A stretch of DNA of 64,000 nt, taken from NCBI GenBank assembly GCA_003116995.1, contig BDSL01000056.1, positions 434,001 through 498,000 of the forward strand. Direction: 5' to 3'. Numbering within the stretch: the stretch's first letter is position 1; each line of letters begins with the position of its first letter. This document shows positions 44,106 through 55,418 of the stretch, piece by piece. The DNA is from Yamagishiella unicocca. Its lineage: Eukaryota; Chlorophyta; Chlorophyceae; Chlamydomonadales; Volvocaceae. The notes beneath the pieces are model-generated. The model was not told the DNA's origin and searched no databases. It was given only the letters and a program-made list of their open reading frames with translations. A program made the position numbers and the translations under genes.

Positions 44106-44698
44106 CAATAACACCCGGCACGAGCCTGCATAGACAGGGGAGCGGGGTAAGAAGTGCCGAAGGCACCCGTTCAGGCATCAGGGCTTACCAACGGGGCAGG
44201 AACCACGGTGGAAGGTCGACGGAAAGCACTGGCACATCCCACCAGACCAGGGTGGTGAAGGTCACGCACAATGCATGGGAAGGTCGGCCTGCGAGGGAGA
44301 ATAGACTTTGGCAGGAATACCTGGTAATTTGCGATAAGTGGATTTGTGAGCTTGGATTTGTGAGCTTGGATTTGTGAGCTTTAGCAAGTTGTACTTAGAG
44401 AGCGGCACCATGTGCACTTAACCTTGCTTACATACGACGCCGGCCAGGCGGCCACATCGAAACTGACGGGCAGCTGGAAGTTGACGTATTACGACTTAAC
44501 CGACGACGCCGGGCCCCCGGCCGCACAAAAACTGGCTGGCAACTGGCCAGCAAGCAAATAATTATAAGAATCGTATAACAGGTATAAGAAAGCGTCAGAT
44601 GGTTATCCTCTCGCCCACGCAATCGCTTTTCTGGCTGCGATATTCGAACTGACTCCATAGGGCCAATAGAAGGGGCCCGCGCGATCGACGCCATCATT

Positions 44699-45360
44699 AT
44701 GGCGACCAATGGAGATCTGCTGATAGAGACCCTCTTTTACGTTAAGGTGCTCTCGAGGTTCGACCAAGTCCTTCCTGAGCTAGAGGCCTCCGTCGCTTCC
44801 TGGGAGGTCACGTCGGCGGGCGACTGGGAATTCGTGCTCCAAAGAGCTGACAAGTCCAAGCTCACGCGCGATGAATTTGAAGCCAGCCGGCGACGCATCA
44901 ATCATGAAAATGGGCGCGGTCCTGCCCCCGGCGCGGTTGATGATGTCGGCTCCATGACAATTGGAGAGATCATGGAATCGCTCTACGTGCAGTGGCATTA
45001 CAAGACCACCGACGATAAGGGCGTGAAGGCAGTCCTTGACTTCAAGGAGGATGGTTCCCTCGATCTGGACAACACCTCCTGGGAGAGCTTCTCGTACGAC
45101 AGGCAGCAGGACCTGGCCCTGACAGTCCGAACTCCCTTTGAGATCCTCTTCCCGGACTGCTTTCCAGGCCCGCTGATCAACTGCAAAATCGCAAAGTACG
45201 CCGCCAACCAATACCACGAACGCCTGCCACTGACTCAAACAAGCTTGCAACTGACGAAAAGGGAACGTGTTTTGCCGTACGCAGAGACGACGGAAACGTC
45301 AAGGTGATGACGGGAGAGGGCGGCCAGTACTTCTATGCTCTCCGCCGCTTCTATTCGTGA
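44699..45360 (+). CDS. Unrecognised intronless protein gene with a late frame break
   Basis: An open frame from ATG 44699 to TGA 45305-45307 (202 codons) begins MATNGDLLIETLFYVKVLSR. It has an even, globular composition unlike the low-complexity shadow frames around it, including a stretch rich in Asp/Glu and aromatic residues (SLYVQWHYKTTDDKGVKAVL). From about 45230 the -1 frame becomes the coding-like one (DEKGTCFAVRRDDGNVKVMT, then QYFYALRRFYS) and stops at 45358-45360. A one-base loss near 45231-45260, where AAAA lies at 45257-45260, would explain this; a sequencing error or true pseudogenisation are equally possible. Codon third positions are less GC-biased than in the spliced genes nearby. 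I do not recognise the family. It could be an intronless host gene or part of an acquired element. Confidence 0.5.
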
Positions 45361-47282
45361 TCAGAGGGCATCCAAATTGTGTGCCCCGCACGTAAGGGTC
45401 CACCTGCGCATCGTGTGCAAAGAGCAGAGGGGCGAAGATGGATCGAGCGCAGAGAGAGGATTACGGTGTGCACTGTGAGTTCGTCACGAGTAGTTGACCG
45501 GCGCAAATATACGTAGTCGTGCGGCCATCCGCCCGGATGGTGGGCGTATTTCAGGACCCAGCATCCGTCAGGATCAGGCTACTAGGATGCAATCCCTCCT
45601 GCAGTACGCGGCCGGTACATGGGTTTCGGGGCGGAATTTGGGCGGAATTTGGCGTCTGGCTGGGGTCACTCATCTAACGTTGGCGAGCGAGGACATGTGT
45701 ACATCATTGTTAGCCGACAACCATATGCGATCCGTGCTTGCGCCTCACCACAAACTCGGACCCAAGATGAAACGTGTCTCAAAGAGTTGTCTACACGACG
45801 ATGTTGCCTGCGCAGCCATGCAGCCCGCAAGGCAAACTGTAACGCCCGGCTTTATTTCAGCATTCGGCCTCTGCGCACTTGACCAGCGAGCCTTCGCGGT
45901 GAATAATGCCATGATAGCATCAGTGCACCCACCGCCTTCCATCCTTCTGGCTGTCGCATAGGCAATCACCCATACCTAGTTGGCTGCATCTAGTTGCCTG
46001 GCGCAGCCATAGGACGTCCCCAAAGGCCTGGCAATACTGGCCTAGCCGAGCAGCTCGCAGTCAGCGCAAGCTGGCGTTTTGGATGTTAGTGAACCCTCCC
46101 ACCTGGTTGAACCACCTACGCTCAATCCGACGCAGCCGAAAATTCATGCCATAAATTGCAACCTTTCAACCAACCTTTCAACAGGTTCCAACACCATTGT
46201 CCCAAGCGCACCATAACACCGCTCCCAGGCAGCCAGGCTATATATTGCGCTCCAAGCAAGGACATAACGCAATGTGCCGCAGCAGACGTCATGGCAACCT
46301 AGCCTCCATGACCATGCCCTGCCTGGCACAGAGAACAAGCGCGAGGATTCAACACGAAGTGCGAAAAAGGGGCCCACAACGCACACACGGAAACAAGGAT
46401 ATGCGCATATGCCCCGGCTCGCGGCTCCTTACGAAGCCTGCGGCGACTGAGGCACACCCGTCTCAACTTCCAGCACAACATTCTGCACACCACAGGCAGT
46501 TCCCTCGTAACACCCCGATGTCGGCGTCGCCTCCTGCAGGCAGGATGGCAAGCGAACCGTACACAAACAACATCCCATGTACGGAGACAAACCATGAAGG
46601 ATACAATAACGCCCGCACGGTTCCCGTCCCCTAAGCACAGGACCGAGGTTAGGAGCGATCTCCCCGTCACTCCCCACAACATATTGGTACAAAAAGGAAA
46701 TACATAGCTGAGGTACAAGACAAACTACCGTCCAACGTTTCCGCAACAGCGCGGGGTAGCTTTTAGCGCATAAAACATATTAGCTCGATAATAACTTGCG
46801 GGGTCTCGGGGTAGGTGCATAACCTTGGAATAACCCTTGTAACATATAGATTGCTCTCGTATAGCCGCGTTACTTTATCCTAGTCAGCTACCACGTTTAA
46901 GCTCTCTACCCAGCCACAGGAAAGCTGTTGCTCTTAATCAAGAGACCGACCTGAGCATGGACATCTTTCCACATCGCCCACGCGGCCTGCACTAATCCGC
47001 TGTCTCTGCCACAGATACACCATACAAAGCACCTACGCCCTGCATAATTAGGGCCCATACAAGGAATGAAGTCCCGCCGATGCTTGTGGATGCATAGAGG
47101 GGCGCGGAAGGACAGTAAGGAAGTGGACCCACAGCTAATTAGGAGGAGGTCAAAAATGCAAAATTGTACGTCCAGGACCGCACTGCTTGGAGAATGACTC
47201 AAAAGATGTCCGAGGTCTGCCATGGCGCAAAGAAGACCAGTCCCCGCGACAGCGCCGTGGCCGGGGGGCTGCCTGCTTTGCT
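45361..47282. other. Spacer before the MATE gene
   Basis: No supported gene. The minus strand at 46746-46640 has a hydrophobic start followed by DGEIAPNLGP, reminiscent of the N-terminal 2A-like segment of some LINE proteins. Sequence at 46060-46200 resembles 41060-41170. Confidence 0.4.
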
Positions 47283-50247
47283 TCAAGGCAGCAGCTCCAG
47301 CTGGCGAGGGCGGCTGGCGACATCCGCCAGGTCACCGCCATCCCCATCGCCCTGCTGCCGTTGCTTTCGGAAGAATGACGAGAGGTTGCGGAGGACGCGG
47401 ACTGTGACGGAGTCCTGGCGCATTCCTTGCGACCCCAGCTCGCGCCGCCTCCTCGCCTCCGCCACCGCCTGGCCGAGCCGCCGCTCGCTCCACACGCGCT
47501 TCAAGCCGCCGGCGTAGCTGCGGCCCCCGCCTACCACCGGGGGCGGAGCACCGGCGTTGCCGGTTTTGACCCTGCCACCGTCACCGTCGATATCGTCGCT
47601 GCACGCGCGGGCGGCTGAGCTGCCTAGCATGGCCTGTTCCTCCTCAGCGCCCTCCGCAAGGGTCTGCGCCGCAAGGACAGAGCAACGCATGAAGAGCAGG
47701 CTTAGCAATGAAGGTGCAAAAGTCGGTAATGCTTGGAGAGCAGGCTCAGCAATTAAGGTGCAAAAGTCGATAATGCTGTCCATCGGCCACCCATCTCCAC
47801 GTATATAGCTTATTGAGTAGAGAACTAAATGGATTGTGTCTCCAAGCAGTGACCTGTCCAGACGACGTTTCCTTATCCTCCATCACCCTCCCCAACATTT
47901 GCTTCGCATGATAAGTCGTCAACACGAATTAGTTACCCCCGCAAACACTCATCACCACCACCACCGGCACCTTACCGGCCAATTCCAAATATCCGTCCTG
48001 CCAACCACCATCCGCCACGCAGCTAATCCCCAAAACCTGTCCCATCCTCGCTCCGTCCCGCCCACCTTGAGCCTCGCCACGGCATTGTCCGCCTCCTTCT
48101 TCCAGCGGATGCGGGACATGGCCACCAGGTTGAGTACGCCGGTGGCGGTGTCGCCCGACGATATGCCGGCCCACAGGCCGTTGAGGCCCATCCCCGCTTT
48201 GAAGCACAGCAGGTAGCCCAGCAGAACACCGCACACCCAGAAGCCTGGGGGGGGAGGCGGGATGTGTGACGGGGTCGCTAGGTGTGGTGGGTGATGGGCG
48301 CAGGTCGACGGGTGGCAGGGGTTACCGGTCCAGGGAGGCTGAGAGCGGGCTCAGAGCGGGGCAGGTCCAGGGAGGCTGAGAGCGGGCTCAGAGCGGAGAA
48401 GGGGCAGAGGCCTCGGCGGTCGCTCTTCGCTCGTTTGCGGTACGGAAATGCTACTCCTTGCACGCGGTGTGTTGGGCGGGGATGAGAGCAGGGCAGTCGG
48501 CTGGGGGACGCAGGCGCACGAGGGAGAACCTGCAACGGATGCGTGAGCCTCGGCAGCGGGTGCACCTGCCTGCCTTCCGGAATGAAGGTTCCGATCACCC
48601 ATCGGCCCCGGAGCGGTAAGAGCCCCCCGGCGGCCATCCCTGGAGTTGTGAAGGGTGCCCACAGCGCACACATAGCTCACCTAGGAAGTTGAACACGGCA
48701 GTGAGGTGCTGGTGGCCGCAGCCGCGCAGCACGCCCTGGCTGGAGCCCATCAGCCCGTCAGACACCTGCGGCCGGCGGCGGCGGAGTGAGGCGGTGACGA
48801 GCGAGGGAGGTGGGGACATCTTCGGAACGCTTTATGAATTTTACGTTGAAACACTTATTTAATTACACCTTTCCATTGTTTGTTTGCCATGTAGGCGTTG
48901 CTCAAACAGCCCTGAATGCAGACGTTGGTCTAAGGGCGGCGGTGCGGTGTGCGGGTAGTATCGGTAGCTCCTGGGCATGGGTGCAGGGAGAGTCGATGAA
49001 GGCAGCAGCCACCCGTCCCATGATCCATACGGCGGCGGCCGAGGTAGTTTACGCTCGATATACAGGCTTGCGCCAGCAAGCGCATTGTCACACACGCGTT
49101 AGCCGCTCATGAGCTCTGCAGGGGGGTACATTGCTCGTGCAGCGTCGCTCGTGTTAACAACTCCCCGCAGGCTATTGAATCGAAACCTCACCTGGAACAG
49201 CGCAGCGAAGGCGGCAATGTCGCGAAACACCTTGATGACCCGCGGGTCGGTGCTGAACATGTAGCCCAGCACGTCGCGGGTGGCTAGGATGATGACGGCC
49301 ATGAGCGCCATGAAGCCGCCGCTGAGGGCCACGGCCAGCGCACCAGCGCGGCGCGCGGCGTCGGGCTGGCCTGCGGGCGGGTGGATCCGGTCAGGGTGCA
49401 ACCTCTGGCGAAGCCGTACATTCTGAGGATGGTTTCGGAGCGGGATCGGGCCGGGCCGGGCCGGGCCGGCTCTGATACCTGCCCACAACGCGCTTTGACA
49501 CCTCCCTTCCCCCACGCCCTCGACCCCGCATCCAGCTACTGCTGACCTGCCCCCAACAGGTTGCCCACACGGATGGATCCGGCTGTAGCCAGAGCGAACG
49601 GGCAGGCCAGGTAGGTGAGCGTCACCACGGACAGCATCGCGGCATGGGCGGCCGTGGCGACTGGTCCAAGCCGGCCGGCGAGGGCAGTGGAGAAGTCGAA
49701 GCAGCCAGCCTGTCGAGAACGGAGGAAGGAAGCAAACCGGTTACGAGGGCGTCGTTCTGGCTGTAATCGTGCCGAGGGGGTCGTCCATGTGGAGGCCGCA
49801 ATGGAGCGGGTGGAGGCTCGGGAGCTGTTAGGGTTTTTGTGCAGCTTAAGCATCTGAAACGTATGGCTGCCGTTGTCCAAAACCAGTCAATGGTCGAAAA
49901 AACAAACACGCCCTGGCCCCACATACCATCGACATGCGCAGCGGTGTTTTCTCACGTGGCTCGGCCGCCGTCGCGTGGATTAGCATGCGCACATCCACTC
50001 GGCAATACTGCGGCCAAGGTGAAACGAAACACTGCCGCGCACGTCTCCCTATGTGCTTTGTGAACAAGACCGCGTGCGTCACAAGCCCCACCCCTAAACT
50101 AACACCCTTCCGCTCGCCCTCGATTCCCCTCACCTCGAACGCCATGCTCAGGCCGCCGGGAATGCCCAGACGGAGGAAGCGGCCAACCACCCGCGGATGC
50201 ATGGCGCCACGGCACTCGCCGTACACTTCACGCCACGACGGAGCCGC

Positions 50248-50278
<31 letters not shown>

Positions 50279-52821
50279 GCGAAGCCTCCCTGGACCCCCG
50301 GCATTGGGCAGTCCAGCGGGATGTCTCTCAGCCCTTCCACATCCCCACTGCCACCGCTGCGCCCTCCGCCGCCCGCACCGGTGTATCTATCAACGCAACG
50401 CTGCTCGTTACATGCAGGCCATGCCCGGCCCTCCGCCGCCAGCACCTCCTCCTGGTGTCCCTGCCCAGCAACCTCCTTGGCGGCTGCAGCTCCTCCCAAC
50501 CTAGCGCCCGTGTAGCCATCAATGTCGTACGTGGCATCCAGCAGCGGCGCTTCCTCTCCTTTCTCCAACCCCGCCGCGCAGGGCTGCTGATGCTGCTGCT
50601 GCCGCCGCCCGGCTGCCATCGCGGACACCTCCGGGGGCGCTGCGGCCTGCGCCACTTTGCAGTAGCCGCTACCTTCGCTGGCGGCTGCCGCGGCGGGGGC
50701 ACGGGCAAGGGCATCTGTCTCCCCGTCCGCATCCAACACCAGCAGCATCAGCTCGCCGCGGCTGTACGACGGTGTCGCCACGTCCATCTCGCCGCAGAGC
50801 GGTGTAGCCGGTGGCGGCGACGACGACGCCCCGACGTCACACAACGCCGCGTCCTCGCCTCCCGCCGCCTCGCTTGCCTCTCGCTGCCGCCGCCGCCGCT
50901 CATGGATCCAGACCGCCCCCGCCAGCAACAGGAACTGCGCCCAGCGGGATAGCGTGGTGGACAGCGCGGCCCCCCGGAAGCCGATGCTGCGGACCAGCAC
51001 CGCGTTGAACGCGATGTTGAGCAGGAAGGTGGCCACGGCGATAAGGGAGGGTATCAACATGATGTTCTGGACCTGCGATAAGCGAGAGTGACGGGGAGCG
51101 GACCGCAAGAACCGACTGAGGTAAAAACGGGCGACTGAGGGGCAAAGACCCACGTGGTCAGGGTCACGATGATTTATCAGCCACGAGGGATCGGCCGTTT
51201 CCACGTTTCCAAAGTTTCGAATGATGTGGCTGGGATTGTGCATCAACGGGTTCGGCAGCTTGTGCACACACACAACCTGCCGTGCTACCTGCAGGTACTT
51301 GATCAGCACCACGCTCCACATCAGCGGCCACATGCCCGGGATGAGGCCGTTGCAGAAGCGGCCCATCAGCTGCGCCGTGTGCTCGTCCTGGCCGAACAGC
51401 GCCCGGCCGGCTGCCTCCCCCATTCCCATGCCCAGCGCCACGGGTGCCACCAGCAGCGTCACCAGCACAGCCGCCGTGATGCAGCATGTCACAAGGGCCC
51501 TGGGCCGGCGTGAGGCGGTGTTCGTACGGGCAGGGGGGTCTCGGAGGTGAACCGAAGAAAGGAGCAAGTGAAGCCGGTGGCGCTCCTTTGTGCAGTCACG
51601 GCAAGCAAAGCTGGACGCTGCTTTGTGTAATCGGAACAACTCATTGCAAGCAAAGCTGGACGCTGCTTTGTGTAATCGGAACAACTCATTGCAAGCATAG
51701 GGCAGGAGGAATAAACCCTGGTTTGAAGCCGTTTGCAGGCAAGCGTGGCCCTGGGCCCCAACAATTATGCAAAGGACCATGAGGAACCCATTGCCGTGGG
51801 CCGCCCAGTCATCAAGCACGCATGCTCTCCGTCTTTCTAGCATCCCCCTATCAACAGTCCTCCCCGCACCCCGACCACCCATCCACCTGCGGTCCCCGGC
51901 GCCGTACGCGTGGCTCCCCAGAGTGTCCAGGGCCGTGGCAAACCCAAGCAAGAAGAACCTGGGGGCGGGGGGGACGCCAGGGATCAGGGATGGGCGGGCC
52001 GACACTGGTGCAGGGCTGGACACTGGATGACGGAGGGGAAACCACGTTTTTGGAAACACGGCTTACGACAATGCCGACGAAGTTGCGCCCATGTTTCCGA
52101 GTATGATATGCAAATATTGGACAAGGAACGACCGGCCTGCCGGTCGTCGGCGATCGCATCAGCTGTGAGTGGTGGTTTGCAAAACTACACCACCCGCTTG
52201 TCGCCGAGGCAACACCTCCCTGCACCCCTGCTCCCAGCCTTTCAATTATTATGCGATTTGACGCACCACATGAGGTTAGTGAAGGCGTTCGCCAGCGCGG
52301 CCGCGCCCAGCTCGGACGTGCCCAGGTGCCCGAGGAAAACCTGCGCGAGTAAGCGAGGGCCCGGGCCGACATCAGATTTTAGATTGGTTGGACGAACAGT
52401 TGCATTGCTAAAGCTGCTGCCGCTGTTCGTGTCGCAATCCCGGCGCCCTACCCGCCGGCCATAGCGACGACAGCTCTGTCAAGCGCATCTTTCGCAACAG
52501 CCAAGCCTCCGTGGGGGAGAGCAAAAGGAGGAATCGTGGGGCGGGGTGGAGGTATGTGGGGGGAAAATGCGGCAAGGACGATAGTGACCAGGCTTGGGCG
52601 CAACGCAACGCCCACCACGTAACCGCGACTGCAAAACCGGACCGACAGACGCCTCAGCGCACCTGGTCAGTGACAGTCATGCCCTGTTGCGCACTCGTCT
52701 GAGTCACCACAGGCACTGCCAGCGCTGAAATGGCGCGGAGCTCGGCTAACCACATCGCCCGCGTCGTTGACGTCGGCGGCGCAGGTCCCAGGTCCATGCC
52801 GTCATCGCGTTCGTCGGACAT
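47283..52821 (-). CDS. MATE-family multidrug and toxic compound extrusion transporter
   Basis: Ten exons: 52821-52663, 52340-52267, 51958-51887, 51499-51289, 51072-50134, 49709-49547, 49370-49192, 48765-48681, 48244-48066 and 47663-47283 (TGA). All junctions keep phase; the product is 813 residues. MATE signatures in order: VFLGHLGTSELGAAALANAF, FLLGFATALDTLGSHAYGAG (the family's A-L-x-T-x-x-x-Q/H-A-x-G-A), VLVTLLVAPVAL, MWPLMWSVVLIKYLQ, VQNIMLIPSLIAVATFLLN, ALATAGSIRVGNLLGAGQ and FWVCGVLLGYLLCF. Such proteins export organic cations or metabolites by H+ or Na+ antiport in plasma or vacuolar membranes. Length is far above the usual 450-550 because of a loop of about 240 residues between the two halves (poly-Ala, Gly, Gln) and a hydrophilic C-tail of 127 residues. 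The start is the first ATG of an exon in frame with MWLAELRAISALAVPVVTQ. The gene starts 412 bp from a divergent gene. Confidence 0.92.
48328..48397 (+). repeat. Tandem duplication in MATE intron
   Basis: Two units sharing GTCCAGGGAGGCTGAGAGCG and GGCTCAGAGCGG in intron 48245-48680. Confidence 0.8.
51600..51698 (+). repeat. 46-bp tandem duplication in MATE intron
   Basis: Two near-perfect units containing GCAAGCAAAGCTGGACGCTG and TAATCGGAACAACTCATT, plus a partial third, in intron 51500-51886. Confidence 0.85.
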
Positions 52822-53233
52822 GGCGCCCCTTTTGGTTGCCTAGAGAGTGGCCTAGGCCTTCATCGAAACCGGTTTCGGGCTGGGTGAGCAAATGCGTGCG
52901 TGTCTAGCCTTATCGCCAGGCCCGGCTGGTTGGCACTTCCTTCAGCACGAATTGGATAAATAGCAACGAATAATGGAAAGCGTCGGCTTAATGTGCTGGG
53001 AAGGCGACAAGGCTTACTTTGGGAGGATGTCGTACACATAAGGCATTGTACGATTGGTTTTCTGTGCACCTCGCAGCAAATAGTTTACTGTTCTACTGTA
53101 GTGCACGAAAGTGAACTTGTGTGCATTTCGGTGACGGTGCAGCCGCGCCGGCTCCTTTTTCTTGGGGCTCCTGTGTTCTTTCCTTCACCCTTTCCGGACA
53201 CTTAGGAGCAGCTATTCCTTGTAGGAATTTGCC
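52822..53233. promoter_or_regulatory. Shared 412-bp region between divergent start codons
   Basis: The MATE start codon (minus) and the NDUFB8 start codon (plus) face away from each other across this interval, so both promoters and 5' UTRs must lie in it or in 5' introns. An AT-richer stretch at 52945-52985 (GGATAAATAG, CGAATAATGG) stands out. No firm TATA box or other motif can be assigned. Confidence 0.55.
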
Positions 53234-54549
53234 ATGTCGATTAGCAGCCTGCGAGGCCTGGCTAGGACCGCGCTGTCTGCCAAGAATGCTCTTCCTGCGA
53301 GAGCTGGCGCAGGCAGCCCCGTTAAGATCGCGCCGCGGCCCGATAAGCCCGTGAGTTCTTGCTAAGTGTTTCAAAAGCACGGTCCGTCGATTGGCTGTTT
53401 GTAGCGACATCTTTTCCATCACGTTCCACTCTCAACTGTGCCTGGTCCGCCTGTGCAAACTGCAGCTACCAATCTGGTATGAGCTGTGGTGGGATAATGG
53501 ATACTACCCTGGCCAGCCCATGGCGGACTTCATGTTCGGCGCTTGGCCCGGCAACATGACGGAGGTGCGCCCTAGGGCTGCGAGGCTCGTCCTTCCAAAT
53601 CCTCGCTGCCCTGCTAGTGTAGGGTTGCACTGATGGTCACGGGGAATGCTCATGCAGACGTACTACCTGCGCTTTTGGTCGGTCTTTGGCTTGGCCCTTG
53701 CGGCGCCCTTTTACTACGTGATGAACTTCACGGACGAGACTCGCATGCCTATGGTATGTCCGTCTGTTGATTCGGGCATGGGAGGCCCGGTAGGATGGGC
53801 AGGCAATGGCCCCCTCGGGTAAGGGGTTAAGGCGACTGGGCCCCAGAGGCGACTGAGCGCTGGAGGCGACTGAGCGCTGGAGGCGACTGGGGGTGCCAAC
53901 AACTAGTGTGACTGGGCGTCCCGGAGGACGGGACATGGCAGTGGCAGTGGACGGAGGGCAGTGGTGGCGAGCGAAGCGCGGCAGCACGATGATGGGCAAT
54001 GACGTGCAGCCAAGCCATACGGGCAGCACGTCTGAAGTGCCCAAGCGTCGCAAGCGCGCATCTGACACATGATGGGATGGGCGGTTACTGCTCGTGCCAA
54101 GGGCCTGTCGCTGAAGCCAGTGCGGTCGTGACCAGATCGCGGCTTGGACCGGGACGGAATCGGACGGGAACCTGGGCATCAGACGGAGTTTTCGCATGCC
54201 AGTGTTACGTCGACACGTCACGGGGGCTGGGCACGCACGTAGGTTAGGCATAGCTCGTAGGTTAGGCCGCGGCGGTTATGCCGGATGAGCCATGCGCGCG
54301 ATAGACGCAAGGATAGGTGCGTACGCGCGCCCGGCAAGCATTCGCGACGCATTACGGCATAGGCGCTGCGTTGCAGCCTGGTCCTAACGCCGTGCACTTG
54401 CCGTAACACAGGTGCCCCAACAATACCCGCCGGAGGTGCGCGACGTGCTGGTTCAGCGCCGCAACAGCATGCTCAAATACGACTTCAGCCAGGCGGACCA
54501 TGCGGAGGTGAAGGCGCGCGCCAAGCTCTACTGGACGCCGCTCTACTGA
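53234..54549 (+). CDS. NDUFB8: NADH:ubiquinone oxidoreductase (complex I) beta subcomplex subunit 8 / ASHI
   Basis: Exons: 53234-53350, 53466-53564, 53658-53753 and 54412-54549 (TGA). All phases are zero and the product is 149 residues. Residues 1-30 are Ser/Arg/Ala-rich without acids, as expected for a mitochondrial presequence. The family hallmark follows: RPDKPLP-x-YELWWDNG-x-x-x-PGQP (about 35-57), matching the 'DKPLPxxxELxWDNG' region of plant ASHI proteins. One membrane segment (FWSVFGLALAAPFYYVMNF, about 76-95) and a short matrix-type tail ending KLYWTPLY complete it. It is an accessory membrane-arm subunit of respiratory complex I in the inner mitochondrial membrane. Codon usage and length fit a conserved housekeeping gene. 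None of the repeats found in other introns of this window occur here. Confidence 0.85.
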
Positions 54550-54984
54550 GCGGGCTTGCTTCTTCAAGCGGGGAGGCATACTTGGGGATGAACCCTCTTC
54601 CTGCGCTGATTGCCGAAACGGCCACGCAGTGCGGCTGGGTGACTGCTCGGTTGCGGTTGCCTATTGGCAGGGGGCATTTCCCGGGCGGTGGCTGACTCGC
54701 CAGCGTGTTCCCAAGCGGGCGCGTTGCGATTGGCCTATTCGCAGCCCTTGAAGAGGGTCTCGGCTTATCCTTGTTTGGGTATAACTGTTACGAAGGGCAG
54801 ATTGTGGATGTTTGCGTGCGCAGTGCCATGGCTAGATCCAGAGGGGCTGAAGTCATGCACGTGAAGGTTAGGCTAGGGTTTGGAGTTAGTCCCCGCCTTA
54901 TGTACGGAGTTCAGCGACTTGGTGGTTGACTCGGAAAACTGTATAGCATATCATAGTGGATACGAACATACGATTTCAAGGGTC

Positions 54985-54989
54985 TGTAA
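54985..54989 (+). terminator. Candidate polyadenylation signal (TGTAA) of NDUFB8
   Basis: TGTAA lies 436 nt after the stop codon, before the next gene at 55419. This is the standard green-algal polyadenylation word. Confidence 0.35.
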
Positions 54990-55418
54990 GCTGCGATTTC
55001 GTCCCTTGACAAGTTAAATCGACAGCCTGTGGACGCGAAGTGAACGCTGGGCTTTGTAGCTAGTCCCATTTTTACAGGAAGGCAAGAATCATATGCTTTT
55101 TCAGTCTACAATTCCAGTAGCGACTTTCCCTCAGCTGGAAGCATCCAGCATTTCAAACGTCCCTAGGGCATCGCACGGCTCGCTTGTGTGCTTTCAAACC
55201 TACAAGCTGGAGAGTTCTTCATACAAGCTATAGCGCGTATTCCTAATTCGTCAATATGTTTTCATGGTTGCACGGCGCGACCTGGCGGCAAATTGAATAA
55301 GGCAGCTGGGCAGCTGGCGGAATCCGCTGCGCTCTGCTGCTAGGGCAGCAACCCATCGTGGCACGTCCCATGGCTTGAGTAGGATTGAAATTCACAGCGT
55401 TAGGTTTGACCTAGCGGT

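Larger units (their letters stand above)
40829..44698. other. Repeat-rich spacer
   Basis: Apart from the MATE pseudogene fragment and the second LINE fragment, listed separately, no gene is supported. A 14-bp triplicate (TTGGATTTGTGAGC) lies at 44338-44382. Confidence 0.5.

Noticed and set aside
49846..52059. 737-codon minus-strand open frame as a single exon
   Set aside because: It reads through several introns; the MATE motifs join correctly only with the introns removed.
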